Part shown: piece after piece, positions 18,989-28,983 of the stretch | Layout of the letters: each line of letters begins with the position of its first letter | Position numbering within the stretch: the first letter of the stretch is position 1 | DNA from: Myroides sp. NP-2 | GTDB taxonomy: Bacteria; Bacteroidota; Bacteroidia; Flavobacteriales; Flavobacteriaceae | Direction: 5' to 3' | DNA: 64,000 nt | NCBI RefSeq assembly: GCF_014145665.1 | Contig: NZ_JACHTD010000001.1 | Span: forward strand, 434,001-498,000 | Program-made: the position numbers and the translations under genes | Notes under the pieces: model-generated | Told to the model about the DNA's origin: nothing | Database searches by the model: none | The model's input: only the letters and a program-made list of their open reading frames with translations

Positions 18989-19140
18989 TAGTGAAAAGCA
19001 TTTCAAACAAAAGTACAAAATATTAAAAAGATATTGTTTACTTCAGCACTCCCGTTTTTTTGTTGGCTGATTATCGGGTGTTTTTTACTTTTGTTTTTGC
19101 TTGGCTTTCTGTGTAAATTATAGTTTTTTCTTATGAAAAC

Positions 19141-19156
19141 TTGATTACTAGATCAA
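19141..19156. promoter_or_regulatory. candidate operator TTGAT-N6-ATCAA
   Basis: TTGATTACTAGATCAA lies in the gap between the divergent hydrolase and M48 protease genes. The arms equal those of an FNR box but the spacer is six instead of four bases, so a different regulator, or chance, must be considered. Confidence 0.3.
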
Positions 19157-19251
19157 AAAGAGGGAAGAAGTAAAAAATACATCCCTAAAAAAACAAAAAG
19201 TAAAACGCAGTGAAACCTAAGAGAATAATTTTAATTTTGAATAAAAAAAAT

Positions 19252-20061
19252 ATGAGAAAAATAGCACTATCCTTGGGGGTAATCCTTTTGTTAACTGGGT
19301 GTAAGACAAACCCGTTTAGTGGAAAAAGCACCATGGCATTTGTTTCGGATGCTTCGTTGTTTCCGTCGTCTTTTCAGCAGTATAACGATTTTTTGAAGGA
19401 ACACAAAGTCATTAAAGGGACGGCAGATGCAAAGCGCATTGAGGATATTGGCAACAAAATTCGCATTGCCGCAGAAAAGTGGTTAACGGCTAATGGGTAT
19501 CCGAAGTATTTAGATGATTACCGATGGGAGTACAATTTGGTCGATGATAAAGAGGTGAATGCATGGTGTATGCCAGGAGGTAAGATTGTATTTTTTACTG
19601 GAATTTTGCCAATTTGCAAAACGGATGCGGGTATTGCTACGGTAATGGGGCACGAGGTATCACACGCTTTGGCGAATCACGGGCAGCAACGCGTAAGTGC
19701 CGCTATGTTACAACAAGCGGCTGCCATGGGGTTGGATGTCGCTACTTCAGGGAGTAAAGAATCAACCAAACAAGCGTTAGGTATGGCTTTTGGTTTAGGA
19801 AGCCAGTACGGTGTAATGTTGCCTTTTAGCAGAAGCAATGAAAGTGAAGCGGATAAGATAGGGCTGACCTTAATGGCTATTGCAGGCTACAATCCCGAGG
19901 AAGCTGTTGCTTTTTGGAGTCGTATGGCGGCCAATAGCGGGGGAGGAGGAGGATCGTCCTTTACTAGTACGCACCCGTCAAATCAACAGCGCATTGACGA
20001 TTTGAAAAAGCTGATCCCAGCTGCAAAAGCAGAAGCCGCTAAATTTGGCGTAACCTTTTAA
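19252..20061 (+). CDS. M48-family metalloprotease lipoprotein
   Basis: This protein of about 269 residues has a lipoprotein signal (MRKIALSLG, lipobox LLTGC) and a zinc protease domain of the M48/HtpX/BepA type. HEVSH is at residues 134-138 with the third ligand in NESEADKIGL near 204. A Gly-Ser-rich stretch precedes the terminal STHPSNQQRIDDLK motif typical of the Oma1/YcaL/LoiP group. It probably takes part in quality control of envelope proteins. The start at 19252 is chosen over a GTG 42 bases upstream because it opens the signal peptide. Confidence 0.88.
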   Translation: MRKIALSLGVILLLTGCKTNPFSGKSTMAFVSDASLFPSSFQQYNDFLKEHKVIKGTADAKRIEDIGNKIRIAAEKWLTANGYPKYLDDYRWEYNLVDDKEVNAWCMPGGKIVFFTGILPICKTDAGIATVMGHEVSHALANHGQQRVSAAMLQQAAAMGLDVATSGSKESTKQALGMAFGLGSQYGVMLPFSRSNESEADKIGLTLMAIAGYNPEEAVAFWSRMAANSGGGGGSSFTSTHPSNQQRIDDLKKLIPAAKAEAAKFGVTF

Positions 20062-20071
20062 AATAAATAAG

Positions 20072-20100
20072 AAAAAGCAATCGACACCGATTGCTTTTTT
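20072..20100 (+). terminator. intrinsic terminator after the M48 protease
   Basis: AAAAAGCAATCG (20072-20083), ACAC loop, CGATTGCTTTTTT. It ends only 30 bases before the next gene. Confidence 0.8.
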
Positions 20101-20129
20101 CTATTTTAGTGGATTATTTAGATTGTAGC

Positions 20130-21431
20130 ATGAAAAATTTTGAAAAAGGGAATCCTAAGCTATTAAATGCTTGGGCCTTTTACGATTGGGCTAATTCAGT
20201 TTATGCCCTAGTTATATCTTCTTCTATCTTTCCTCTGTATTACGGAATGTTGTTTCGAGCAAGAGAAATTGATCGCTATTCCTTTTTTGGAATTGAAATG
20301 AATAGCGAAAGTATTATCAGCTATGTTACAGCTATTGGTTTTTTAATCATTGCCTTTATTTCCCCTTTATTGTCGGGAATCGCAGATTATCTCGGTACAA
20401 AAAAGTTTTTTATGAAGCTTTTTTGCGGTATTGGAGCTGTATCTTGTATGCTGCTGTATTTCTTTAGTTTAGATTATTTTGGTTTGAGCTTGTTTATCTA
20501 TATGATGGGCTTAATTGGCTTTTGGGGCAGTTTAGTTTTTTATAATTCCTATTTGCCTGATATCGCTTTCGAAGAACAACAAGATCGCATTAGTGCCAAA
20601 GGATATGCCCTAGGGTATATTGGGAGTGTACTCTTGCTGATTCTAAATCTTGGCTTGGTGATGAATGCCGAAAAGTTGGGCTTTGAAGATGCAACACAAG
20701 CCATGCGCGCTTCCTTTATATTAGTAGGAGTTTGGTGGATTGCCTTTAGTCAAATTACCTTTCGCAAACTCCCAGACTTTAAAAACGACAAAAAACTGAC
20801 TAGCGGTATTTTCTTCAAAGGTTTTAAAGAGTTGAAAAAAGTGTGGGGTATCCTTGGAGAACACACCGTTTTAAAACGCTATTTGGCTGCCTTTTTTGTT
20901 TATAGTATGGCCGTGCAAACCGTAATGATCATCGCCGCCTTTTTTGGTGAAAAAGAAATAGCATGGGCCGATGATCAACAACGCAGTATGGGGTTAATAC
21001 TGAGTATTATGTTAATCCAATTAATCGCTATTGTTGGGGCTTTTGCTACTTCAAGCTTGTCTAAGCGCATAGGCAATATTTATACCCTATGTGTGCTAAA
21101 TGTACTGTGGGTTTTTATCTGCATCTATGCTTATACGATTATCACGCCCAACGAGTTTTACATCGCAGCCGCTTTTGTCGGATTAGTAATGGGGGGAATA
21201 CAATCGCTCTCTCGTTCTACCTATGCTAAGTTATTGCCCCAAACAACAGACACAACATCGTTTTTTAGTTTTTATGACGTAACAGAAAAAATAGGAATCG
21301 TCCTAGGGATGTTTGTCTACGGTTTAATTAGCGATATAACAGGGAAAATGCAAAATGCGATTTTATTCCTTATTTTATTTTTTATCGTTGGTTTTTTTCT
21401 GTTATTGCGTGTAAAAGAGAAGAAGAAGTAG
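20130..21431 (+). CDS. MFS transporter, UMF1/Atg22-like
   Basis: This protein of about 433 residues has twelve membrane segments. LNAWAFYDWANSVYALVISSSIFPLYYG at the N-terminus is the hallmark of the UMF1 family (related to yeast vacuole protein Atg22, which releases amino acids). MGGIQSLSRSTYAKLLP in the second half and the FGEKEI loop also fit. The ATG at 20130 is preferred over an upstream TTG that lies inside the preceding terminator. The substrate is uncertain; amino acid efflux is a guess from the eukaryotic relatives. Confidence 0.85.
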   Translation: MKNFEKGNPKLLNAWAFYDWANSVYALVISSSIFPLYYGMLFRAREIDRYSFFGIEMNSESIISYVTAIGFLIIAFISPLLSGIADYLGTKKFFMKLFCGIGAVSCMLLYFFSLDYFGLSLFIYMMGLIGFWGSLVFYNSYLPDIAFEEQQDRISAKGYALGYIGSVLLLILNLGLVMNAEKLGFEDATQAMRASFILVGVWWIAFSQITFRKLPDFKNDKKLTSGIFFKGFKELKKVWGILGEHTVLKRYLAAFFVYSMAVQTVMIIAAFFGEKEIAWADDQQRSMGLILSIMLIQLIAIVGAFATSSLSKRIGNIYTLCVLNVLWVFICIYAYTIITPNEFYIAAAFVGLVMGGIQSLSRSTYAKLLPQTTDTTSFFSFYDVTEKIGIVLGMFVYGLISDITGKMQNAILFLILFFIVGFFLLLRVKEKKK

Positions 21432-21523
21432 AAAGGGCGGTTTATGTTAATTTTTTTTTGTTAAAAAAGTTTTAAAATATATTAAAATCTATATATTTGG
21501 AATTGTAATTAGAATGTAAAATC

Positions 21524-22543
21524 ATGAAGAAATTTTATTCAATATTAATTGGTTTAAGTTTGTTGACAATCGGAGGAGGTTTGTTGTCATCTTGTAGTAG
21601 TTCAGATGATAACGATTTTTCTAGCGACCCTTCATATAAAGGACCTACTTATGTTTCCCTAACTTTGCCAGATACAACGCGTATTGAAACGGAAAAGTTT
21701 ATAGCTACCTTAGATGCAAACGGAGAGTTTCGTTTACTAATGGATGATATTGAAGGGGGAAATCACATATTTGGATTTACTTTATTGCGATTCCAAGAAG
21801 GGAATTTTCCAACCAATTTAAACGTGATTGAATATATGTTGCGCACTGGAGAGGTTACCTATGACACTTTTAGTTCCTTAGATCCAAATGATCCTAGACG
21901 AAATAATGGAATGATTAAAATCTCTAAGATTGATAAAGAGTCCATGCTCGTAAGTGGAACATTTAGTAGTGCAATGGTGCCTTCACCGCTGAATCAAAGT
22001 GGAATGAGAACGTTTACCGTTTCAGGAGAGTTTAAAAATATACCATATAAAAGAATAGGTTTAATTAGCGAATACGGATTCGTATATGCGAGCTTGAATG
22101 GCAACGATATTAATGATTTAATGGTTGTCTCAGATGCCAAAGGAGATGTTGTTGACGGTAGAGTAGTTATCGCAGCTGAAAGTAAACCGATGCGCAAAAG
22201 AGCGATTAAGTTTAGCTTCCCAAAAGAAGCTGCTGTAGGTAACTATAAGTACGATCAAGTACAAGTAGAGTACATTTCTGAAAATGGAGTGAAGTACTTT
22301 TCGAATGCAGAAGATCAAAGCTTAGCCGAAAGTGTGTTGAAAATAGAACAAATAGGAACATTACCAGGTATCCCTAATCGCGCTACCTATAAGGGTAAAT
22401 TTACATTTAAGTTAAAATCAAAAGACGGACGTGTGCTGACTTTAAATTTTGGCGACTTTAGCGCTGATATTTCGTTAAAAGAAGTGGTAACGCCAGGACC
22501 TGGCCCTGGACCAGGTGAAGGTGGAGGACCGATTGAATTGTAA
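21524..22543 (+). CDS. lipoprotein of unknown function
   Basis: This 339-residue protein has a lipoprotein signal with the lipobox Cys near residue 24 (GLLSSCSSSDD), an Asp/Ser-rich linker, a beta-rich body without a family that I recognise, and a low-complexity end TPGPGPGPGEGGGPIEL. The linker after the Cys suggests export to the outer membrane surface, as known for SSDD-type signals in Bacteroidota. Single gene with a terminator. No function can be inferred. Confidence 0.75.
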   Translation: MKKFYSILIGLSLLTIGGGLLSSCSSSDDNDFSSDPSYKGPTYVSLTLPDTTRIETEKFIATLDANGEFRLLMDDIEGGNHIFGFTLLRFQEGNFPTNLNVIEYMLRTGEVTYDTFSSLDPNDPRRNNGMIKISKIDKESMLVSGTFSSAMVPSPLNQSGMRTFTVSGEFKNIPYKRIGLISEYGFVYASLNGNDINDLMVVSDAKGDVVDGRVVIAAESKPMRKRAIKFSFPKEAAVGNYKYDQVQVEYISENGVKYFSNAEDQSLAESVLKIEQIGTLPGIPNRATYKGKFTFKLKSKDGRVLTLNFGDFSADISLKEVVTPGPGPGPGEGGGPIEL

Positions 22544-22571
22544 TCCAATAGCGATAAATAACTGACAGAAG

Positions 22572-22597
22572 ACCTTGCATAAAGCAAGGTTTTTTTA
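22572..22597 (+). terminator. intrinsic terminator
   Basis: ACCTTGC, ATAAA loop, GCAAGGT followed by a run of seven T. Confidence 0.85.
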
Positions 22598-22730
22598 TGG
22601 CATAAAGATTGAACTACTAGTGTAGTATGAAACTAATATGTAGCTACTTTTGCTGATTACTAGAGACTTATGGTTTTTGTAGTCAATAGTGAAATTGGGG
22701 TTACTGACAAAATGACGTGATATTTATAAT

Positions 22731-25199
22731 ATGGCAAACCAAAAAATAATAACATTAGATAATTTGATGCTTGATGATTTCTTAGATGGTGATTCTGAAT
22801 TCATTCCTTTGTTAAGTCAAGAAGACGAAGAGGAAATGAATAACGAAGAACTCCCAGTAGAATTGCCGATTTTGCCTTTGCGTAATATGGTTTTATTTCC
22901 TGGCGTTGTTATTCCAATTACAGCGGGAAGAGATAAGTCGATCAAATTGATTGAAGCAGCAAATAAAAAAGGCAAAAGCATTGGAGTTGTTGCTCAACTA
23001 AACGAAGATACAGAAGATCCTAGTATACAAGATATTCACCACCAAGGTACTGTGGCGCGTATCATTAAGGTGTTGAAACTACCTGATGGAAACGTTACCG
23101 TTATTCTACAAGGAAAAAAGCGCTTTGAAATTGTAGAACTTGTTAGTGAGAAACCTTACCTAACGGCAAGCGTAAAAGAATGTGATGAAATACGACCACA
23201 AGCGGATGATCAAGAATTCTTAGCTGTTGTAGATTCGATCAAAGAACTCGCTGTTGAAATCATAAGAGAAAATCCAAATATCCCTACAGAGGCTTCTTTT
23301 GCCGTGAAGAATATCGAGAGCAATTCGTTCTTGATCAACTTTGTGTCTTCCAACCTAAACTTAACGGTAGAAGACAAACAGCAATTGTTGCGCATCAATG
23401 ATTTAAAAGCTCGTGCTTACGAAACCTTGCGTTTGATGAATGTGGAACTGCAAAAGTTACAGTTGAAAAACACGATTCAATCCAAGGTGCGTATTGACTT
23501 AGATCAGCAACAAAAGGAGTATTTCCTACATCAGCAAATGAAAACCATTCAAGAAGAATTGGGTGGATTTTCCAATGAAGAGGAATTTGAAGAAATGCGC
23601 AAAAAAGCCAAGGAGAAAAAATGGACCAAAGAGGTGCGTGAGCGTTTTGAAAAGGAATTGATGAAATGGCAACGCATGAATCCTCAGGTGGCTGAATTTG
23701 GTATTCAACGCAATTACTTAGAGCTTTTGTTAGAGCTACCTTGGCAAAAATATTCTGAAGATAAGTTTGATCTCAAGCGATCTCAAAAAATTCTAGATAA
23801 AGATCACTATGGCATTGAAGATGTTAAGAAAAGAGTAATTGAACACATGGCCGTTTTAAAACTGCGCAATGATTTAAAAGCTCCTATTTTGTGTTTATAC
23901 GGACCTCCAGGTGTTGGAAAGACTTCTATTGGAAAGTCTATTGCCAAAGCGTTAGGTAGAGAATATGTACGCATTTCTTTAGGAGGATTGCGAGACGAAG
24001 CAGAAATTAGAGGACACCGTAAAACCTATATTGGCGCAATGCCAGGGCGTATCATCCAAAGTTTGAAAAAAGCAGGAACGTCAAACCCTGTATTCTTGCT
24101 CGATGAGATTGACAAATTGTCGGTAAGCAACAATGGAGATCCATCATCTGCTTTGTTAGAGGTGCTCGATCCAGAACAAAACAGCGACTTCTACGACAAC
24201 TTCCTCGAAATGGGATACGACTTGTCTAAAGTGATGTTTATCGCTACCTCTAACAGCTTGTCTACGATTCAACCTGCCTTGAGAGACCGTATGGAAATCA
24301 TTGAGATGACAGGTTATACGATTGAAGAAAAAGTGGAAATCGGAAGACAGTATTTGTTGCCTAAACAATTGGAAGAGCACGGTTTAACAGCAAAAGATTT
24401 GGTGATTGGCAAAAAGCAAATGGAGTTTATTGTCACTCATTATACGCGCGAGTCTGGCGTACGTGGATTGAATAAACAACTAGCGCATGTGGCTAGAGGC
24501 ATTGCCAAAAGCATTGTAATGGAAGAAGAATTTAATCCTAAGGTAACTGAAGAAGATATCCAAAAAATACTAGGAACGCCTCGATTTGAAGCGGATAAAT
24601 ACGAAAATAACGACGTAGCTGGTGTGGTAACCGGTTTAGCTTGGACGAGTGTTGGAGGAGATATTTTATATATTGAATCCATTGTCTCTAAAGGCAAAGG
24701 GGGACTGAGTATTACGGGTAATTTAGGTACGGTAATGAAAGAATCAGCAACCATCGCCTTAGAGTACATCAAAGCACATGCAGATGAATGGGGAATTTCC
24801 TCCGATGTATTTGACCACTATAAAATCCATATTCACGTGCCAGAAGGGGCTACACCCAAAGATGGACCAAGTGCAGGTATTACCATGTTAACGTCTATGG
24901 TATCCTCCTTTACACAGCGCAAAGTAAAGAAAAACTTAGCTATGACAGGAGAAATTACCTTGAGAGGTAAAGTATTGCCAGTAGGGGGAATTAAAGAAAA
25001 GATTCTAGCGGCAAAACGCGCCAATATCAAAGAAATTATCTTGTGTAAAGACAATAGAAAAGATATTGAAGAGATTAAAGAGGACTATATCAAAGGATTG
25101 ACTTTCCATTATGTGGATCGCATGGATGAAGTATTGAAAATTGCCTTACTAGATGAAAAGGTGAAGAAAGCAAAGAAATTCACCGTAGAAAAAGCATAA
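22731..25199 (+). CDS. lon: ATP-dependent protease La
   Basis: This 822-residue cytosolic AAA+ protease removes misfolded and short-lived regulatory proteins. An acidic N-terminal extension of about 45 residues precedes the LON substrate-binding domain ([14 protein letters not shown] near 47-60). A coiled-coil region follows, then Walker [10 protein letters not shown] near 389-397 and the protease domain with the catalytic Ser at 714 ([10 protein letters not shown]) and Lys at 755 (GGIKEKIL). All key residues are present. It has a strong terminator and no apparent partner genes. Confidence 0.98.
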   Translation: MANQKIITLDNLMLDDFLDGDSEFIPLLSQEDEEEMNNEELPVELPILPLRNMVLFPGVVIPITAGRDKSIKLIEAANKKGKSIGVVAQLNEDTEDPSIQDIHHQGTVARIIKVLKLPDGNVTVILQGKKRFEIVELVSEKPYLTASVKECDEIRPQADDQEFLAVVDSIKELAVEIIRENPNIPTEASFAVKNIESNSFLINFVSSNLNLTVEDKQQLLRINDLKARAYETLRLMNVELQKLQLKNTIQSKVRIDLDQQQKEYFLHQQMKTIQEELGGFSNEEEFEEMRKKAKEKKWTKEVRERFEKELMKWQRMNPQVAEFGIQRNYLELLLELPWQKYSEDKFDLKRSQKILDKDHYGIEDVKKRVIEHMAVLKLRNDLKAPILCLYGPPGVGKTSIGKSIAKALGREYVRISLGGLRDEAEIRGHRKTYIGAMPGRIIQSLKKAGTSNPVFLLDEIDKLSVSNNGDPSSALLEVLDPEQNSDFYDNFLEMGYDLSKVMFIATSNSLSTIQPALRDRMEIIEMTGYTIEEKVEIGRQYLLPKQLEEHGLTAKDLVIGKKQMEFIVTHYTRESGVRGLNKQLAHVARGIAKSIVMEEEFNPKVTEEDIQKILGTPRFEADKYENNDVAGVVTGLAWTSVGGDILYIESIVSKGKGGLSITGNLGTVMKESATIALEYIKAHADEWGISSDVFDHYKIHIHVPEGATPKDGPSAGITMLTSMVSSFTQRKVKKNLAMTGEITLRGKVLPVGGIKEKILAAKRANIKEIILCKDNRKDIEEIKEDYIKGLTFHYVDRMDEVLKIALLDEKVKKAKKFTVEKA

Positions 25200-25232
25200 A
25201 ACGAACGGTCATTTTCCTAAAATAAACAAAAG

Positions 25233-25270
25233 AGCAGTAGTATAATAAAATGTACTACTGCTTTTTTTTT
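25233..25270 (+). terminator. intrinsic terminator after lon
   Basis: AGCAGTAGTA (25233-25242) pairs with TACTACTGCT (25253-25262), followed by eight T. Confidence 0.85.
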
Positions 25271-25393
25271 GGGGTAAAATCGATACATCGTATGCAACTA
25301 AAAAAAAGACAAGCAGAAGTCCGCCGGCAATATATCCTTTTTTAGCATTGTTTTTGAAAATGTAATATATTAGCGACGTAATATCAATTGCTC

Positions 25394-26416
25394 ATGAGGA
25401 ATTCATTATTGTGGATGGGAGTCACCATACTCTGCTTGCTATCGCATAAAAACTATAGCCAAGTGGGGGCTGATTATACCTATCAGTTTTTGAATTTACC
25501 CTCTTCGCCTGTGCAGGCAGCACTTGGAGGAAAAAACTTTGCTTCTTCTAACAGCGTCAGTCAAGTATTTTGGAATCCTGCGAGTATAAATGAATCGATG
25601 GCTAACCAGGTAGATGCGAGTTTTAGTCGGGTGTATGGCGTGGCTAACTACGGTTCTTTGGGCTATACCAAAACCTTTCGATCCAAGCGAAATCTATTCG
25701 TAGGAGTGAATTTCATCAACTATGGGGATATGGAAGGCTATGATGAGTTTGGGACTTATACCGGAAACTTTCACGGTAATGAAGTTGCGCTCACTGCGGG
25801 TTCGTCCTATCAAATTGAGCAATCCGATTGGTATATAGGAGCAAATGTCAAATTCGTTTTTTCCTCGTTGGAATCCTATCAATCTATTGGGGCAGCAATT
25901 GACTTAGGGGTGCTGTATAAAGATGAAATTGGCAAGTGGGATTTTGCCTTCACCATTCGAAATATGGGGGCTCAGCTAAAAACCTATGCCGATTATCGAG
26001 AAAAATTGCCATTAGATGTCGCAATTTCTGTTTCGAAAGAATTAGAAAACGTACCTTTGCGCTGGCACATTACAATAGATAATTTACAACAATGGGATTT
26101 GTCCTTTTCAAACCCCAATAGGGGCACTACGTCTATAGACGAAGAATTCAAAGAAGAAAAGGTCAGTTTCTTTAATAATGCACTACGACATTTCATTGTT
26201 GGAGTAGAACTCTTTCCACAAAAGAAGTTTCAAGTCCGTTTGGGCTATAACTTCCGAAAAGGAGAGGAATTGCGCATTGTCGACAATCGACATTTCGCAG
26301 GGATAACTGCGGGCGTGGGTTTACAACTCAAACGCTTTAAATTCGACTATTCTTATGCACGCCAAACCTCGGCAGCAAACACAAGTATGTTTGGTGTTCG
26401 TTTTGATATGAATTAA
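25394..26416 (+). CDS. porQ: type IX secretion system protein PorQ
   Basis: This protein of about 340 residues has a signal peptide and a beta-barrel of the PorP/PorV-like outer-membrane family. LPSSPVQAALGGKNFASSNSVSQVFWNPASI near the start is typical of PorQ, and the chain ends in an aromatic-rich strand (FGVRFDMN). PorQ works with PorU/PorV/PorZ in attaching or releasing type IX cargo at the cell surface. Its position next to cmk is the usual one in Flavobacteriia. The ATG at 25394 is preferred over a TTG six bases upstream. Confidence 0.88.
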   Translation: MRNSLLWMGVTILCLLSHKNYSQVGADYTYQFLNLPSSPVQAALGGKNFASSNSVSQVFWNPASINESMANQVDASFSRVYGVANYGSLGYTKTFRSKRNLFVGVNFINYGDMEGYDEFGTYTGNFHGNEVALTAGSSYQIEQSDWYIGANVKFVFSSLESYQSIGAAIDLGVLYKDEIGKWDFAFTIRNMGAQLKTYADYREKLPLDVAISVSKELENVPLRWHITIDNLQQWDLSFSNPNRGTTSIDEEFKEEKVSFFNNALRHFIVGVELFPQKKFQVRLGYNFRKGEELRIVDNRHFAGITAGVGLQLKRFKFDYSYARQTSAANTSMFGVRFDMN

Positions 26417-26433
26417 TTGTAAATTTTTCAAAT

Positions 26434-27117
26434 TTGAAAAAGATAACTATAGCGATTGACGGTTTTTCCTCGACAGGAAAAAGTACGTTAGCCAAAGCAC
26501 TAGCCAAATCATTAGGTTATATCTATATTGATACGGGTGCCATGTATCGCGCCGTGACGCTTTTTGCCATGCGCAAAGGTCTAATCTCTGCCAAAAACTT
26601 TGATCAAGCAAGGTTAGTAGAGCTATTAGACACCTTCGATCTACACTTTGAATACAATGTAGCCAAAGGATATGCCGATATCTATCTCAACCAAGAAAAT
26701 GTCGAAGAACTCATCCGTACCTTGGAGGTTTCTCAGTTTGTAAGCCAAATTGCTGCCGTTTCAGAAGTGAGAAAAAAATTAGTCGAACAACAACAAATCC
26801 TCGGTAAATCAAAAGGCGTTGTAATGGATGGTCGAGATATTGGAACTGTTGTTTTTCCCGATGCAGAATTGAAAATTTTCATGACTGCTTCTCCAGAAAT
26901 TCGCGCCCAACGTCGCTTCAAAGAATTACAAGCGAAAGATAGTAAGGTGGTATATGAAGACGTCTTGCACAACGTAATAGAACGCGATCAAATCGACACT
27001 TCTCGCCAAGACTCGCCTTTAGTAAAAGCCGATGATGCTGTAGAAGTCGATAACTCAAACTTATCGCGAGAAGAACAGTTTGACCTAATCCTACAATTAG
27101 TAAAAGAGAGAATTTAA
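26434..27117 (+). CDS. cmk: cytidylate kinase
   Basis: Cmk phosphorylates CMP and dCMP. The 227-residue protein starts KKITIAIDGFSSTGKSTLAK with the P-loop at residues 8-16; DTGAMYRAVTL near 32, MDGRDIGTVVFPDAE near 128 and the LID region with RRFKELQ and RDQIDTSRQDSPL near 187 follow. The only start codon that keeps the conserved first strand is TTG at 26434, so a non-ATG start is likely. It begins 17 bases after porQ and is probably cotranscribed. Confidence 0.96.
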   Translation: MKKITIAIDGFSSTGKSTLAKALAKSLGYIYIDTGAMYRAVTLFAMRKGLISAKNFDQARLVELLDTFDLHFEYNVAKGYADIYLNQENVEELIRTLEVSQFVSQIAAVSEVRKKLVEQQQILGKSKGVVMDGRDIGTVVFPDAELKIFMTASPEIRAQRRFKELQAKDSKVVYEDVLHNVIERDQIDTSRQDSPLVKADDAVEVDNSNLSREEQFDLILQLVKERI

Positions 27118-27192
27118 TATGATCTGTGGAAATTCGTCCTTAGATCATCTTATTATCTATAGGCGTATTTCTACCACTTACAAGATAAAACT

Positions 27193-28527
27193 ATGAATGT
27201 AAAATTGAAACTAACGGGTATGAATTTCCTCGAATTTGCCGTTTGGGGAGCATATCTAACGTCTATGGGAAACTATTTAGGTTCTATAGGCTTAGGACCT
27301 AAAATCGGTTCGTTTTATGCGATGCAAGGAATTGTGTCAATATTTATGCCTGCTATTATGGGGATCGTGGCAGATCGTTGGATTCCCGTGCAACGCTTGT
27401 TGGGAATCAACCACTTATTAGCGGCTATTTTTATGTTCGCAACCGGATACTACGGCTATGTGTCAGGAAGCAATGTAGATTTTGCAACCATCTTTACGTT
27501 ATACAGCATTAGTGTGGCTTTCTTTATGCCGACCATTGCCCTGTCTAACTCCACCGCCTATACGGTGCTTAAACAAAATCAGCTGGATGTCATAAAAGCC
27601 TTTCCTCCCATTCGTACCTTTGGGACCATCGGTTTTATCATCGCCATGCTCTTTGTAAACTTCTTTGGTTATACCGGTGATAGCCTTGGTTTTAACTTTA
27701 GTAGCAGCTCTGACTTTGTCAGTTTTCAACAAGATTATCACCAGTTTTACGTCTCTGGATTTTTAGGAGTAGTCCTGTTTTTATACAGCTTCTCTTTACC
27801 TCATTGTCCAGTAAATAAATCAGGAGAAAAACGAACCCTTGCCGATGCTTTTGGATTGAAGGCTTTTGCATTATTCAAACAAAAGAAAATGGCTGTTTTC
27901 TTCATTTTCTCTATGTTATTAGGGGTATCTCTTCAAATTACCAACGGCTATGCCAACCCGTTTATCACGACCTTTAAAAATATTCCTGAATATGCAGATA
28001 CCTGGGGAGCGAGTAATGCCAATGCGCTAATCTCTCTTTCGCAAATCTCAGAAACCCTGTGTATTTTGTTAATTCCGTTCTTCTTAAAACGCTTTGGAAT
28101 TAAAGTGGTTATGCTAATGTCGATGGTCGCTTGGGTGTTGCGTTTCGGTTTATTCGGATTAGGTGATCCAGGAAGTGGTGTTTGGATGTTTATCTTGTCG
28201 ATGATTGTGTACGGAATTGCTTTCGATTTTTTCAACGTATCAGGGTCTTTATATGTCGACAATGAAACGAGTGAAGACATTCGCTCTTCTGCTCAAGGGG
28301 TATTCATGATGATGACCAATGGTTTTGGTGCAACCATCGGAATGTTCTTAGCTCAAGCCGTAGTGAATCACTATGTGTATAGTCAAGATGATTTGCTATT
28401 GCAAGTGGAAGGATGGAGACATTCGTGGATTATTTTTGCGTTGTTCTCTTTAGTTGTGACTATCTTATTCGCGATTATTTTCAAATACAAACACAAACCC
28501 GAAGATGTAGAGCATCTTTCTCATTAA
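27193..28527 (+). CDS. NupG-like nucleoside:H+ symporter (MFS)
   Basis: This 444-residue protein has twelve membrane segments and belongs to the nucleoside:proton symporter branch of the major facilitator superfamily. MNFLEFAVWGAYLTSMGNYL at the N-terminus, PAIMGIVADRWIPVQRLLG near 58-75 and FPPIRTFGTIGFIIAM near 138 are typical. It would import nucleosides from the periplasm. The polymorphic toxin region starts right after its terminator, so this gene and fumC are the chromosomal borders of that region. Confidence 0.87.
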   Translation: MNVKLKLTGMNFLEFAVWGAYLTSMGNYLGSIGLGPKIGSFYAMQGIVSIFMPAIMGIVADRWIPVQRLLGINHLLAAIFMFATGYYGYVSGSNVDFATIFTLYSISVAFFMPTIALSNSTAYTVLKQNQLDVIKAFPPIRTFGTIGFIIAMLFVNFFGYTGDSLGFNFSSSSDFVSFQQDYHQFYVSGFLGVVLFLYSFSLPHCPVNKSGEKRTLADAFGLKAFALFKQKKMAVFFIFSMLLGVSLQITNGYANPFITTFKNIPEYADTWGASNANALISLSQISETLCILLIPFFLKRFGIKVVMLMSMVAWVLRFGLFGLGDPGSGVWMFILSMIVYGIAFDFFNVSGSLYVDNETSEDIRSSAQGVFMMMTNGFGATIGMFLAQAVVNHYVYSQDDLLLQVEGWRHSWIIFALFSLVVTILFAIIFKYKHKPEDVEHLSH

Positions 28528-28546
28528 TAAAAAATAAAATATAAAC

Positions 28547-28581
28547 AAAAGCAGTAGCGAACTATTCGTTACTGCTTTTTT
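28547..28581. terminator. terminator, copy A of the repeat unit
   Basis: AAAAGCAGTAGCGAA pairs with TTCGTTACTGCTTTT with one G.T pair and a CTA loop, followed by T. Versions with other loop bases stand at the same place in copies B and C. It separates the symporter from the converging 80-residue gene. Confidence 0.85.
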
Positions 28582-28602
28582 GATTTTATTAGCTAAGTTA
28601 AC

Positions 28603-28845
28603 TTACTGCACAGGCTCTTTCAATCGTTGCAACAAGGTGACTACTTGTAGGATGCGGTGTACATCCGATGTGTCCAAAAAGAGATCTTCTCCTTTGTCTG
28701 TGCAGTGTTGCACATAGTAGTAAAACAGTTCATTGATACTTTGTGCATAAGAGGTAAAGTTGGTGTGGAGGTCAACGAGTTCTTCTAATAGAACTAGATT
28801 GTACTGATCAGTTGATCGTACTTGGGTGTGGGGTTTTGTACTCAT
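28603..28845 (-). CDS. 80-residue repeat-unit protein, copy A
   Basis: This small, probably all-helical soluble protein begins MSTKPHTQVRSTDQYN; a long amphipathic stretch (ELVDLHTNFTSYAQSINELF) and a second helix (SDVHRILQVVTLLQRL) follow. No signal peptide or membrane helix is present and I do not recognise the family. It is about 90 percent identical to copy B (eight differences in 80 residues), so it is under constraint or recently copied. The start codon follows a 15-base direct repeat and a conserved structured element that would form its 5' leader. Role unknown: a nucleic-acid or toxin-related partner is possible, but nothing in the sequence proves it. Confidence 0.7.
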   Translation of the reverse strand: MSTKPHTQVRSTDQYNLVLLEELVDLHTNFTSYAQSINELFYYYVQHCTDKGEDLFLDTSDVHRILQVVTLLQRLKEPVQ

Positions 28846-28847
28846 AT

Positions 28848-28983
28848 TGTTATTGTTTAGGAGTATAGAAACCCGTCTAGATTAGGTGTCCTACGCCAAT
28901 AACAGCGTTACAGTTGTTTCCAATACTGTCACCTTACCAAACGGGTGAACTATTTTTTAGAGTCATGATGTTATTGTTTAGGA
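28848..28983 (+). repeat. direct-repeat pair flanking the structured element, copy A
   Basis: TGTTATTGTTTAGGA occurs identically at 28848-28862 and 28969-28983. The loop CAATAACA (28897-28904) and TCCTA (28889-28893) of the enclosed structure are complementary to both halves of the repeat. Confidence 0.85.
28871..28946 (-). ncRNA. conserved structured RNA element, copy A
   Basis: Plus-strand coordinates of the pairings: P1 ACCCGT 28871-28876 with ACGGGT 28941-28946; P2 GGTG 28885-28888 with CACC 28930-28933; inside P2 two hairpins, P3 ACGC 28893-28896 with GCGT 28905-28908 (8-nt loop) and P4 ACAGT 28910-28914 with ACTGT 28925-28929 (10-nt loop TGTTTCCAAT, identical in all copies). P4 abuts P2, giving a three-way junction. 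Stems are kept in copies B and C by compensatory changes. The strand is set by G.U pairs that appear as A.C on the plus strand. It lies 25 bases before the 80-residue gene, so it may be a leader element or an independent small RNA. Confidence 0.75.

Noticed and set aside
22718..22729. TGATATTTATAA before lon, similar to the FNR box
   Set aside because: The second arm is broken and the site ends one base before the start codon, so it cannot act like the three boxes of the cco group.
25275..25390. Minus-strand frame with a hydrophobic stretch (GYIAGGLLLVFFLVAYD)
   Set aside because: It looks like a small membrane protein, but no ATG, GTG or TTG starts the frame in a suitable place and it runs through the lon terminator.
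28603..28983. Type III toxin-antitoxin system (RNA repeats before a protein toxin)
   Set aside because: The direct repeats are only two and outside the fold, and the 80-residue protein is too short and too helical for a ToxN-type nuclease; it cannot be fully excluded.
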